From NCBI GenBank assembly GCA_964613665.1, contig CAZTIG010000002.1, positions 1 to 64,000 of the forward strand: a stretch of DNA of 64,000 bases, given 5' to 3'. Below the pieces are notes generated by a model that saw only the letters and a program-made list of their open reading frames with translations, was not told the origin of the DNA and did not search any database. The position numbers and the translations under genes are program-made. Source of the stretch: CAZQFV01 sp964613665 (GTDB lineage: Bacteria > Chloroflexota > Chloroflexia > DTKN01). Position 1 is the stretch's first letter. The number at the start of each line of letters is the position of its first letter. This document shows positions 30,177 through 37,618 of the stretch, piece after piece.

Positions 30177-31256
30177 TCACGGCATGGGGACACAGAGCGG
30201 CTGGAGCAGGGCCGGCAGGGCCTCGTAGCGGTCCGCCCGCGGCGGGACGATCCGGGGGTGATGGTAGGCATCGAAGAGGGCCTGCCCCTCCGGCCCCAGC
30301 AGGTAGGCGACGAACTCTTCCGCGGCAGCGGGATGGGGAGCGTTGCTGGGGATGGTCACGCCGTAGCCGATGACGTCGCCGTCAAAGACGGGCGTGACCG
30401 AGGCAAAGCGCTGAAAGTCCATGCGCGCCTCGACCTGGCCGTACCGGCCGGCATACACCTCGGAGCCCAGGTTCACGGCGTCGGGCAGGCGCACGACCTG
30501 CAATCCGTGCTGCTCGATGACGCTCTCGTACTCAAAGGCATAGTCCAGGTCGCCGGACTCGAGCAGGGCGATGAGCTGGATGCTGGCCCCACGCACGACG
30601 ATGCCCGAGCCCGGCTTGGGCTCCAGGATCTCCGGCACGTGGATCACCGTCCGGCCGGCCTCCTCGCCCCAGACGATCGGCGTCCTGAAGCGGCCCATGA
30701 TCAGGTCAGCCAGGATGGTGGGCTGGTTGTAGTACGACTCGGCCAGCCGGAGCGCCATGAGGGCGCGGTACCCGGAGGCATCGAAGCGCGGGTCGGCGAT
30801 GCCCAGCTTCACGTCGGGCCGGGCGATGATCTGGAACCAGTTGTCGGCGTCGATCTCGTCGGCGTAGCGGCTCTGCGGGGTATAGGCCAGGGCCAGCCGG
30901 TTGGTGGCAAACTCGACGTACCAGTCGGCGTAGGGCCGGCCGGTCTCTGGGACCTGCACCTGGTACATGAGCATCGGGATGAGGGCGTGGTCGGCGGTGA
31001 CCACGACGTCGGTGGGCTCGTGCAGCTCGGTGACGTGGCGAATGACCTGGATGCTGCCGTGACCCTCCATCTGCAGGTCCACGTTGGGGTGGGCCGCCTC
31101 GTACGGCGACTCCAGGGCCTCGAAGGGGATGATGACGCTGCCGGCGTAGAGCACCCGCAGCGGCACGCGTGCCGTCTCCTGGGGGCCGCAGCCGCCCGCG
31201 GCCATCCCGAGAAGGACCACGACACAGACTGCGGCGCACAGGCCTCTTGCCCTCAT
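30177..31256 (-). CDS. wtpA: Tungstate/molybdate-binding lipoprotein
   Basis: A 359-residue protein with a lipoprotein signal ending AAGGC near residue 23. It matches the WtpA branch: RVLYAGSVIIPFEALESPYEAAHP, GSIQVIRHVTELHEPTDVVVTADHALIP, then TGRPYADWYVEFATN, LALAYTPQSRYADEIDADNW and GIADPRFDASGYRAL. WtpA binds tungstate (and molybdate) with high affinity outside the membrane. The anion supplies pterin-dependent enzymes such as formate dehydrogenase or aldehyde:ferredoxin oxidoreductase, which suits an anaerobe with the redox genes nearby. The start is supported by a GAGAGGA box. It is the first of two transporter genes. Confidence 0.92.
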   Translation of the reverse strand: MRARGLCAAVCVVVLLGMAAGGCGPQETARVPLRVLYAGSVIIPFEALESPYEAAHPNVDLQMEGHGSIQVIRHVTELHEPTDVVVTADHALIPMLMYQVQVPETGRPYADWYVEFATNRLALAYTPQSRYADEIDADNWFQIIARPDVKLGIADPRFDASGYRALMALRLAESYYNQPTILADLIMGRFRTPIVWGEEAGRTVIHVPEILEPKPGSGIVVRGASIQLIALLESGDLDYAFEYESVIEQHGLQVVRLPDAVNLGSEVYAGRYGQVEARMDFQRFASVTPVFDGDVIGYGVTIPSNAPHPAAAEEFVAYLLGPEGQALFDAYHHPRIVPPRADRYEALPALLQPLCVPMP

Positions 31257-31333
31257 CGGTCCTCTCTTGCGCGGGGGGACCTGGCGGAGGACGGTGGCCT
31301 CCGCCAGATCTCCCTACGACTCACCGGCTCTGC

Positions 31334-33094
31334 CTACTTGAACTCGAAGGTGACCACGTCCTTGGCCCAGCGGCTGCTCTCCATGCCGGGCATGGCCAAG
31401 TTGAGCAGGCCATCGTCGGCCACGGCCAGGAGGCAGTCGGCGCAGGCCTGGACGTCGGCCAGGGGCATCTCCACCGTGTAGCCGTCACTGGAGATGACCG
31501 CCAGCGTCACCGCCTCGGCCTTGACCCCAGCGGCGTCGAGCACCTTGGTCAGCCGCACGCCGCGATAGGTCTGGGCGCCCTTCTTGGGGTGCTCCAGGGT
31601 GAGTGTCTCTACCCCCAGGGCTGCCAGGTCGGCCCCCGTCAGGGTCCGTTCGCTCTCCACCGCCCCGGCCAGGGCCAGAGGGTTCGAACTGAGGCCCGCC
31701 ACGGGCCCGAGCTCGATCCGGCAGACGTCCTTGACCCAGGTGCCGCTGGCCATGCCCGGCATCACCGTCTTGAGCGTACCGTCCTCGTCGAACGCAACCA
31801 GGCAGTCGGCGCAGGCCAGCACGTCGGTGAGCGGCACGGTGGCGGTGTAGCCATCGCCGGCGACAAGGCGCAGCCAAGTCGCCCCGGCCTGGGGCATGGC
31901 CTGGCCCAGCAGCGCGTTCAGCCGCACCCCCTGGTAGGTCTGCAGGCCCTTCTTGGGGTGCTCGGCGGTGATGGTGACGACCCCCATGGCCTGCAGATCG
32001 GCCATGGACGGGGACAGGGCGTTCTCCACGGCACCGGTGATGGTGAGGACGGGCACGGCGGGCAGGGCCGTCGGCTCGACCGGGGCAGCCGGCTCGACCG
32101 GGGCAGCCGGCATGTTGACGGTGATGGTCAGGACCTGGCCGACCATCTCGCTCTTCTGCAGGTCTGCGCCCACCAGGCGCAGCGGAAAGTACTTGTCGTC
32201 CAGCGGGTTGCCGTTGACCTGGTAAGCCAGCAGGATGTTGCTGTTGCCCTGGAAGCGCTCGCTTTCCAGGGTGACTATGTAGCCGTCCGCGGCGACGGCG
32301 CCCACGGCGTAGCCCTGGGCGGCCAGTGCCTGGCTGAAGGCGCCGGTGCCGTGCTTGTTCTCGTCGTCGACGCGGCCCACCAGCAGCCACAGCGGAACGC
32401 CCTTCCACTCCTGGGCCTTGTCGTCGGTCCAGCCGGCACCGTGGCAATTGGGAGAGGAGCAGGACTCGAACGTGCCACGGTCCATGTCCTCGGTCAGGAC
32501 CCCCTCCAGGTGCAGGGACCACTCCTGGGCCAGGTCCTTGATCTCCAGCCTGTTGACCCACTTGACCGACCAGTGGCCATCTGTGACCTGATTGTTCTTG
32601 GCGGTGACGACCAGCACGCGGAACGTGCCGTCCTCCTTCTCCGAGAGAGGCTGGCCGTCCCGTTCGTAGGCCAGGATTACCTGCGGCGCCTCGGCGATCT
32701 GGATCTCGTCGCCGGTGCCCGGATCGTAGAAGATAAAGGTCCCCTTGACGGCCTGGTCGTAGGAAAAGGTCATGGCGTAGCCGTCGCTGGCCACCACGCT
32801 GACCCCCTGGCCGGAGCTCAGTCCCCCCACGAGCCCGCAGAGCGTCTCCATCGTCACGCCGGTGAACTTTTCCGGCGGGGTGATCTTGCCGGTGCTGCTC
32901 TTGATGCCGCCCCAGCCGGTGACCGCCGGGAGGGCTCTGATCTCGTCCAGCGTCAGCGACTTGCTGCCGGCGGGACCGACGAGCTCCAGCACGGCGGCTG
33001 CTGAAGGGAGTTGCGTTGTCGGTTGCGCCGGCCCACAGCCGGCCGCCAGACACACGATCAGGATGAGACCGAACCACAGAACCCTCTTGACCAC
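31334..33094 (-). CDS. Lipoprotein with four molybdopterin-oxidoreductase-like repeats
   Basis: A 586-residue protein. GTG 33094 follows AAGGAGG by about 8 nt and gives a good signal peptide with lipobox CLAAGC; the longer frame lacks one. Four repeats resemble the C-terminal half of the oxidoreductase molybdopterin-binding domain. The first two (about 30-190 and 200-345) are divergent, and the second carries CSSPNCHGAGW. The third and fourth (about 365-470 and 475-586) share HPKKGxQTYxGVRL, a DGYT core and the ACADCL motif. A Cys-pair-bearing domain like this could bind a metal or a pterin. Between the wtpA gene and a PBP-sensor regulator, a role in oxyanion or molybdenum/tungsten handling at the cell surface is inferred. 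No enzyme activity can be claimed. Confidence 0.65.
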   Translation of the reverse strand: MVKRVLWFGLILIVCLAAGCGPAQPTTQLPSAAAVLELVGPAGSKSLTLDEIRALPAVTGWGGIKSSTGKITPPEKFTGVTMETLCGLVGGLSSGQGVSVVASDGYAMTFSYDQAVKGTFIFYDPGTGDEIQIAEAPQVILAYERDGQPLSEKEDGTFRVLVVTAKNNQVTDGHWSVKWVNRLEIKDLAQEWSLHLEGVLTEDMDRGTFESCSSPNCHGAGWTDDKAQEWKGVPLWLLVGRVDDENKHGTGAFSQALAAQGYAVGAVAADGYIVTLESERFQGNSNILLAYQVNGNPLDDKYFPLRLVGADLQKSEMVGQVLTITVNMPAAPVEPAAPVEPTALPAVPVLTITGAVENALSPSMADLQAMGVVTITAEHPKKGLQTYQGVRLNALLGQAMPQAGATWLRLVAGDGYTATVPLTDVLACADCLVAFDEDGTLKTVMPGMASGTWVKDVCRIELGPVAGLSSNPLALAGAVESERTLTGADLAALGVETLTLEHPKKGAQTYRGVRLTKVLDAAGVKAEAVTLAVISSDGYTVEMPLADVQACADCLLAVADDGLLNLAMPGMESSRWAKDVVTFEFK

Positions 33095-33229
33095 TGCGCT
33101 GACCTCCTTGGGGGGCGGACAAGCGCGTCCACCCGCAGCCACGGCGAGCGGTGCGCTCGCCACTTCTCTCTCAGACCGGCTCGGCTGCCGGTCCTGTCCA
33201 CCGTGGATCACCGGCCGGATCCCCGCAGC

Positions 33230-34339
33230 TCAACCGAGCCAGACCTCCTGCCCGGTCACGCCGGCATCGTACCCCCCGAGTGAGAGCACCGTCTCGCGGA
33301 AGTGCGGCGAGCGGATGACCTGGACCAGGGCCTGGGCGGCCGGGGAGGCCCAGACCTCGGCCGGGATCACCAGGTCGTAGCGCTCGCGGGTCAGGGGGAC
33401 AAAGGAGAGTGCATAGGTCTCGGCGGCTGCCTGGATGCCGAGGCCAACGCTGGCCTCGCCCTGGGCTACTGCGCGGGCCACGGCCAGGTGGGTCAGCTCG
33501 GCGCGCTCGTAGCCGCGCACGGCGGCCGGGGAGAGGCCCCGGTCCTGTAGCTGCGCATCCAGCCAGACGCGCGTGCCCGAGCCCGGCTGGCGGTTGACCA
33601 GGCACACCTCCGGCCGGACCAGGTCCTCCAGGCCGGCGATGCCCTGGGGGTTGCCGGCCGGGATGATCAGCCCCAGCGAGCGATAGGCCAGCGCGAGCAG
33701 GGCCACGCGCCGTCCGGGCAGGACGCGCTGGACAAAGGGCACGTTGTAGCTGTCCGTGGCGGCGTCCCAGAGGTGGATGCCGGCGATCTCGGCCTCGCCC
33801 TGGGCCAGGGCCATCAACCCTCCGAGGCTGCCCAGATAGGCCACGCGGAGTACCACGCCGGGCGAGTGCTCGGCCACCATGCGGGCGAGCGACTCCACGA
33901 CCAGGTCGTGGCTGCCGGCGAAGCGCAGGCCGGCCACCGGCGCAGCGGCTGCCGGGCGGGGCGCGGCGCGGGCCTGCAGCTCCTGCCAGCGGGCCACGGC
34001 CAACGCCAGGGCCGACTCGGCCTGGGCAGGCGTGTGCCCGCCGCTCAGCGCGTCCAACAGGAAGCGCTCGGCGCGGTTGACCAGGGCGGCCCAGCGCCAG
34101 GTCGGCTCCGGCTGGAGCGGGCTGGAGGCGACCCGCGTGCCGCTGCCGCGCCGGCCCACGAGCAGGCCCTCCTGGGCCAGCAGGGTATAGGCCCGGCTGA
34201 CGGTGCCCGGCGTGCAGCCCCAGCGGCGGGCCAGCTCGCGCACCGGCGGGAGGCGGTCTCCCGGCTTGAGTTCGCCCGAGGCCACGAGCCGGCGGATCGA
34301 CTCGGCGATCTCCTGGTAGAGGAGCGTTTCCTTCTCCAC
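33230..34339 (-). CDS. GntR-type regulator fused to a PBP-like sensor
   Basis: A 369-residue protein. I chose GTG 34339 because AGAGG lies 6 nt upstream and the earlier TTG would fall inside the -10 box. Residues 1-72 are a GntR-type winged helix: YQEIAESIRRLVASGELKPGDRLPPVREL, then GCTPGTVSRAYTLLAQEGLL. From about residue 135 a periplasmic-binding-protein-like domain follows: LRFAGSHDLVVESLARM, GIHLWDAATDSYNVPFV, CLVNRQPGSGTRVWLD and VARAVAQGEASVGLGIQAAAE. This domain type occurs in molybdate-related regulators. It probably controls the downstream lipoprotein and wtpAB according to oxyanion supply, and itself through the palindrome at 34350-34363 (inference). Confidence 0.85.
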   Translation of the reverse strand: MEKETLLYQEIAESIRRLVASGELKPGDRLPPVRELARRWGCTPGTVSRAYTLLAQEGLLVGRRGSGTRVASSPLQPEPTWRWAALVNRAERFLLDALSGGHTPAQAESALALAVARWQELQARAAPRPAAAAPVAGLRFAGSHDLVVESLARMVAEHSPGVVLRVAYLGSLGGLMALAQGEAEIAGIHLWDAATDSYNVPFVQRVLPGRRVALLALAYRSLGLIIPAGNPQGIAGLEDLVRPEVCLVNRQPGSGTRVWLDAQLQDRGLSPAAVRGYERAELTHLAVARAVAQGEASVGLGIQAAAETYALSFVPLTRERYDLVIPAEVWASPAAQALVQVIRSPHFRETVLSLGGYDAGVTGQEVWLG

Positions 34340-34349
34340 ATTGCACCTC

Positions 34350-34363
34350 TTGTAGCGATACAA
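34350..34363 (-). promoter_or_regulatory. Palindromic operator TTGTA-N4-TACAA
   Basis: A perfect dyad TTGTAGCGATACAA begins at the last base of the -10 box and covers the predicted transcription start of the GntR-type regulator. A repressor bound here would block its own promoter. GntR-type proteins bind dyads of this kind. Confidence 0.6.
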
Positions 34364-34391
34364 TTATAACAAAGGGTGGCGGGTCTGTCAA
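34363..34391 (-). promoter_or_regulatory. Consensus promoter of the PBP-sensor regulator
   Basis: TTGACA (34391-34386), 17 bp, TATAAT (34368-34363) on the minus strand; both hexamers are perfect. The leader to GTG 34339 is only about 17 nt. Confidence 0.8.
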
Positions 34392-34425
34392 AGAAGAGGC
34401 CTCCCGCAGTCTGGCTGCGGGAGGC
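34391..34425 (-). terminator. Terminator of the yqeY-to-glycosyltransferase operon
   Basis: GCCTCCCGCAG and CTGCGGGAGGC (arms 34415-34425 and 34399-34409) form a perfect 11-bp stem with a 5-nt loop. On the minus strand it is followed by TCTTCTTT, whose last T residues are shared with the TTGACA box of the next promoter. The 116 nt between it and the upstream stop codon hold no visible gene. Confidence 0.8.
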
Positions 34426-34541
34426 TCTCTTCGTACCGCGCGTGTTATCTGCTGACCGCCGGCGGGCCGGCGGGTGGTGGGGCTGACCTCTGCTCAAGAA
34501 CAGAACGGAGTCCGCAGGGGGATGGTTCCCTCAGCCGGCGA

Positions 34542-35483
34542 TCAGGCCGGCCGCCTGCGCCGCCACCTTCCCTGCGGGTACCCCACCATCTTGGCCACGT
34601 CCCCGGTGAGCCGCAGCAGTGGCACCAGGAGGAGGGCTGCCACCCGCCAGGCCGGGGCCAGCTCCCTCAGCGCCGGCCCCAGCCGGCGGTAGTACGGCAC
34701 CAGGTAGACGGTGCCAGCGACGCCCAGGAGGGCCCACAGCGGCGACCACCAGCAGCCGGCCAGCAGCAGCCCCAGCCCGGCGGCGTAGCTGCCGTAGCGC
34801 AGGGCGTGCCGGAGCGGCCACAGGTTGGCCAGGCCGTCGCCGTAGGCGTAGTTGCAGTACTGCCGGAAGAATGCCCGCAGCGACGAGCGCGGTCGGAAGT
34901 GGACGATGGCCCGGGGGGCAAAGGCCTTGCGGAACCCGGCCGCCAGGGCCGCCCGGGCAAAGACCAGGTCCTCGCTGTACGGCTGCTCCGCGGGAAAGCC
35001 GCCGACCTGTTCCCAGAGGGCCCGGCGAAAGGCCAGCGACATGCCGGCCGGGAGGAAGCGCTCCGGGTCGATCTCCTCCAGCCGGGGGTAGGCCAGCGCG
35101 CCGAGCACGCGCTCGAACGGGGTGCGCGCCTCGGCGCGGAAGAAGCCGGCCACCAGGTCGGCCTCCCCGCGCTCCAGCGGCGCCACGATCTCCTCCAGCC
35201 AGCGCGGGTCCAGACGCAGGCCGGCGTCGGTGCAAGCGATGAGCGGCCCTTGGGCAGCGCGGATGGCCGTGTTGCGCCCCTGGGGGATGTTGCTGCCCCC
35301 GGCCGTGGTGCGCAGCGGCAGCCGCCCGCAGTACCGCTCGACGGCGGCCATCGTGCCGTCGGTGCAGCCGCAGTCGTTGATAACCACCTCGTCGGGCAGG
35401 CGCGTCTGATCGAGGACCGAATCGAGCAGCGCGGCGACGGTCGCTTCCTCATTGCGCACGGTGGCGATGAGCGAGACGCGCAT
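34542..35483 (-). CDS. Family 2 glycosyltransferase with C-terminal membrane helices
   Basis: A 313-residue protein. The GT-A core is clear: MRVSLIATVRNEEATVAALLDSVLDQT, EVVINDCGCTDGT, then NIPQGRNTAIRAAQGPLIACTDAG, in which the D in TDAG is the metal-binding DxD-equivalent. FLPAGMSLAFRR and the YSEDLVFARA segment carry the acceptor/base region (ED). Hydrophobic stretches after about residue 225 suggest two membrane helices, so transfer takes place at the membrane. It ends the yqeY operon and is followed by a terminator. The product is probably a cell-surface polysaccharide or glycolipid; the specificity is unknown. Confidence 0.87.
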   Translation of the reverse strand: MRVSLIATVRNEEATVAALLDSVLDQTRLPDEVVINDCGCTDGTMAAVERYCGRLPLRTTAGGSNIPQGRNTAIRAAQGPLIACTDAGLRLDPRWLEEIVAPLERGEADLVAGFFRAEARTPFERVLGALAYPRLEEIDPERFLPAGMSLAFRRALWEQVGGFPAEQPYSEDLVFARAALAAGFRKAFAPRAIVHFRPRSSLRAFFRQYCNYAYGDGLANLWPLRHALRYGSYAAGLGLLLAGCWWSPLWALLGVAGTVYLVPYYRRLGPALRELAPAWRVAALLLVPLLRLTGDVAKMVGYPQGRWRRRRPA

Positions 35484-35496
35484 GGGCGGACCCTTG

Positions 35497-36735
35497 TCAG
35501 CGAACCTCTGGGCCGGCGATCGACTCCAGTGCTGCCTCCAGTTGGGGCAGGATCACCTGCCAGTCGTAGCGCGCGACCACCAGCTCCCGACCGGCCTGTC
35601 CCAGACGGGCACGCTCCTCCGGACGGTGCAGCAGCCGCAACGTGCCCACAGCAAAGGTCTCTGCCGTCTCCGCCAGGGCCAGGTGTTGCCCATCCACCAG
35701 CCCCTCCACCCCTTCCGCGCCTGCCGGGGTCGAGACGACGGCCCGGGCCATAGCCAGCGCCTGCAGCAGCTTGAAGCGAATCCCGCCGCCGAAGCGCATC
35801 GGCAGGACGTACAGGTCGGCCCGGCCGATGTACGGGCGGTCGTCGGGCACGGCGCCGACCACCTCGACACCCGGCACAGCGCTCAGGGCGCGCACCGCCG
35901 GAGCCGGGTCCCGCCCGACGATCTGGAAATGGGCCCCCGGCAGCTCGGCCCGCACCCGCGGCCAGATCTCGCTGCAGAACCACTGCACCGCGTCGACGTT
36001 GGGGCGAAAGTCCATGCGCCCGGTAAAGACCAGGGTGAGGGGACGCGGCCCGCCTTCTGTCGGCAGCGGCGCGTACGCGGCCGTGTCCACGCCGTTGGGC
36101 ACGACGGCGATGCGCGACCGGGGGGCGATCGCCAGCAGGGCCTCCCGGTCGGCCGGGGAGACGGCAATCACCTGGTCGGCCTGGAGGCAGGCCCGCTCCT
36201 CGAAGCGGGTCAGGCGGCCGGCCTGCACTCGCGAATAGAGCGCCCCGAGCCGGCCGCGCCAGCCGCGCGGGACGACCTCGCTGGCGCGCCGCTGCAGCAG
36301 GTACTCGGCATTGTGCTCGTCGAGGACCAGGCGCGGCGGCCGGCCCCGGCAGCGCAGCTCGTCGCGCGCGCGCAGCCCATAGGCGGCCATCTCCAGCCCC
36401 TCGACCAGCAGGAGATCGGGAGGAGTCGTGTCCAGTTCCGCCCACAGCGCCCCCCAGAAACGGCGCGAGTCGGTCCGCTGCACCAAGTCGGGCCGGCCGG
36501 GGAGGAACAGCGCCGCCAGCCGCCGGGGCAGCGTGTGGCCCGGGAGCGGCACACTGAAAAAGGGGAGCTGGGCAGCCATCGGCCTGGCCGCCTCCACCTC
36601 GGCCGGCCCGCGGGCCATCCCCAGCAGGCGCACACTGTGGCGGCGGGCCAGGCCGGTCAGGAGGTGGTAATCGCGCATGGCCTTGCCGTGACGGGGAGGG
36701 TAGGGCAGCTGCGCCGAGAGGGCCAGTATCCTCAT
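35497..36735 (-). CDS. Glycosyltransferase, GT4-type
   Basis: A 412-residue protein, 4 nt after the ybeY-dgkA stop. The start MRILALSAQLPYPPRHGKAMRD is the usual N terminus of the PelF/GT4-like group. EERACLQADQVIAVSPADREAL, IAVVPNGVDTAAYAP, LTLVFTGRMDFRPNVDAVQWF, FGGGIRFKLLQALAMARAVVS and STPAGAEGVEG match the donor-binding C domain. This last pattern is common in sugar transferases with TDP- or UDP-sugars. With the neighbouring family 2 enzyme it probably builds a surface glycan. Confidence 0.87.
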   Translation of the reverse strand: MRILALSAQLPYPPRHGKAMRDYHLLTGLARRHSVRLLGMARGPAEVEAARPMAAQLPFFSVPLPGHTLPRRLAALFLPGRPDLVQRTDSRRFWGALWAELDTTPPDLLLVEGLEMAAYGLRARDELRCRGRPPRLVLDEHNAEYLLQRRASEVVPRGWRGRLGALYSRVQAGRLTRFEERACLQADQVIAVSPADREALLAIAPRSRIAVVPNGVDTAAYAPLPTEGGPRPLTLVFTGRMDFRPNVDAVQWFCSEIWPRVRAELPGAHFQIVGRDPAPAVRALSAVPGVEVVGAVPDDRPYIGRADLYVLPMRFGGGIRFKLLQALAMARAVVSTPAGAEGVEGLVDGQHLALAETAETFAVGTLRLLHRPEERARLGQAGRELVVARYDWQVILPQLEAALESIAGPEVR

Positions 36736-36739
36736 GGGT

Positions 36740-37591
36740 TCATCTCGGGTAGCATGCCGGGCCGGGCCGCCCGAAGATCAGCTCCCACAGGTGCGGCAGG
36801 AAGAGGATGGCTCCGACGATCACGGCGCCGATCGCCGCCAGAAGAACGGCGGCCGCGGCCAGGTTCTTGGCCCGACCGGCCAGGGGCCGCCTCTCCGGGC
36901 TGACCAGGTCCACCACCGCCTCGAGGGCGCTGTTCAGCGCCTCGGCCACCAGCACCAGGGCGATCGTCAGCACGAGGGCGGTCCATTCCCACAGGACGAA
37001 CCCCAGCACGGCGCCCAGGACGACCACGACGGCGGTGATGGCCAGGTGGATGCGCACGTTGCGCTGCGTGACCAGGAAGTTGCCCAGCCCGGCAAAGGCA
37101 GCCCGAAAGGTGTCTACCAGGGAAGGCCGGGCCTCGAAAGCCGCCAGCAGCTGCTCCTGGCGGGCGTGCATGCGCTGGCGGGCCGGCTCGGTGCCGTCGT
37201 CGTAGCCAAGCAGGTGCAGCAGGCCGTGGATCAACAGCAGCTCGACCTCCCGCGTCCAGCCGTGCCCGTAGGCGGCGGCCTGCTCGCGGGCCCGCTCCAG
37301 AGAGATGGCCACATCGCCGATGTAGCGGGAGGCTTCTGCCGGCAGGACCGGAGCCGGCCGGCCGGCGGCCTGCTCCTGCATCCCGAAGGAGATGACGTCG
37401 GTCGGGCCGGCGTGCCCCAGGTACTGCTCGTTCCAGGTGGCGATCCCGGCGTCGTCGGTCAGGGCGACCCCGACCTCGCCGCGGCCGGCCCCTTCCGCGG
37501 CCAGAACCATCCGCGCCAGCCGGCCCAGCCGCCGCAGATCCGGCACCTCGGTTCCCTCTGCCTCCACACGGAACTCGACGCGGTAGGTCAC
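36740..37591 (-). CDS. ybeY: YbeY endoribonuclease fused to DgkA-type kinase
   Basis: A 283-residue protein. Residues 1-150 are YbeY: VGVALTDDAGIATWNEQYLGHAGPTDVISF, IGDVAISLERAREQA, and the zinc site HGLLHLLGYDD with His122 and His126. The third ligand of the usual HxxxHxxxxxH is Asp132. YbeY matures 16S rRNA and degrades defective ribosomes. Residues 155-283 are a DgkA/undecaprenol-kinase-like membrane domain with three helices: FRAAFAGLGNFLVTQRNVRIH, EALNSALEAVVDLV and AKNLAAAAVLLAAIGAVIVG. In many bacteria ybeY and dgkA are neighbours; here they form one frame with no stop between. The two domains act on rRNA and on lipid alcohol, respectively. Confidence 0.9.
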   Translation of the reverse strand: MTYRVEFRVEAEGTEVPDLRRLGRLARMVLAAEGAGRGEVGVALTDDAGIATWNEQYLGHAGPTDVISFGMQEQAAGRPAPVLPAEASRYIGDVAISLERAREQAAAYGHGWTREVELLLIHGLLHLLGYDDGTEPARQRMHARQEQLLAAFEARPSLVDTFRAAFAGLGNFLVTQRNVRIHLAITAVVVVLGAVLGFVLWEWTALVLTIALVLVAEALNSALEAVVDLVSPERRPLAGRAKNLAAAAVLLAAIGAVIVGAILFLPHLWELIFGRPGPACYPR

Positions 37592-37618
37592 AGCGCCCTC
37601 CTCTGCGGTCCACCCCCG

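Noticed and set aside
34339..34363. TTG at 34363 as the start of the PBP-sensor regulator
   Set aside because: It lies in the -10 box of a perfect promoter; the GTG at 34339 has its own ribosome site.
36740..37591. YbeY-DgkA as two separate genes
   Set aside because: The reading frame is continuous with no stop or internal ribosome site near the domain border, so a real fusion is the simpler reading.
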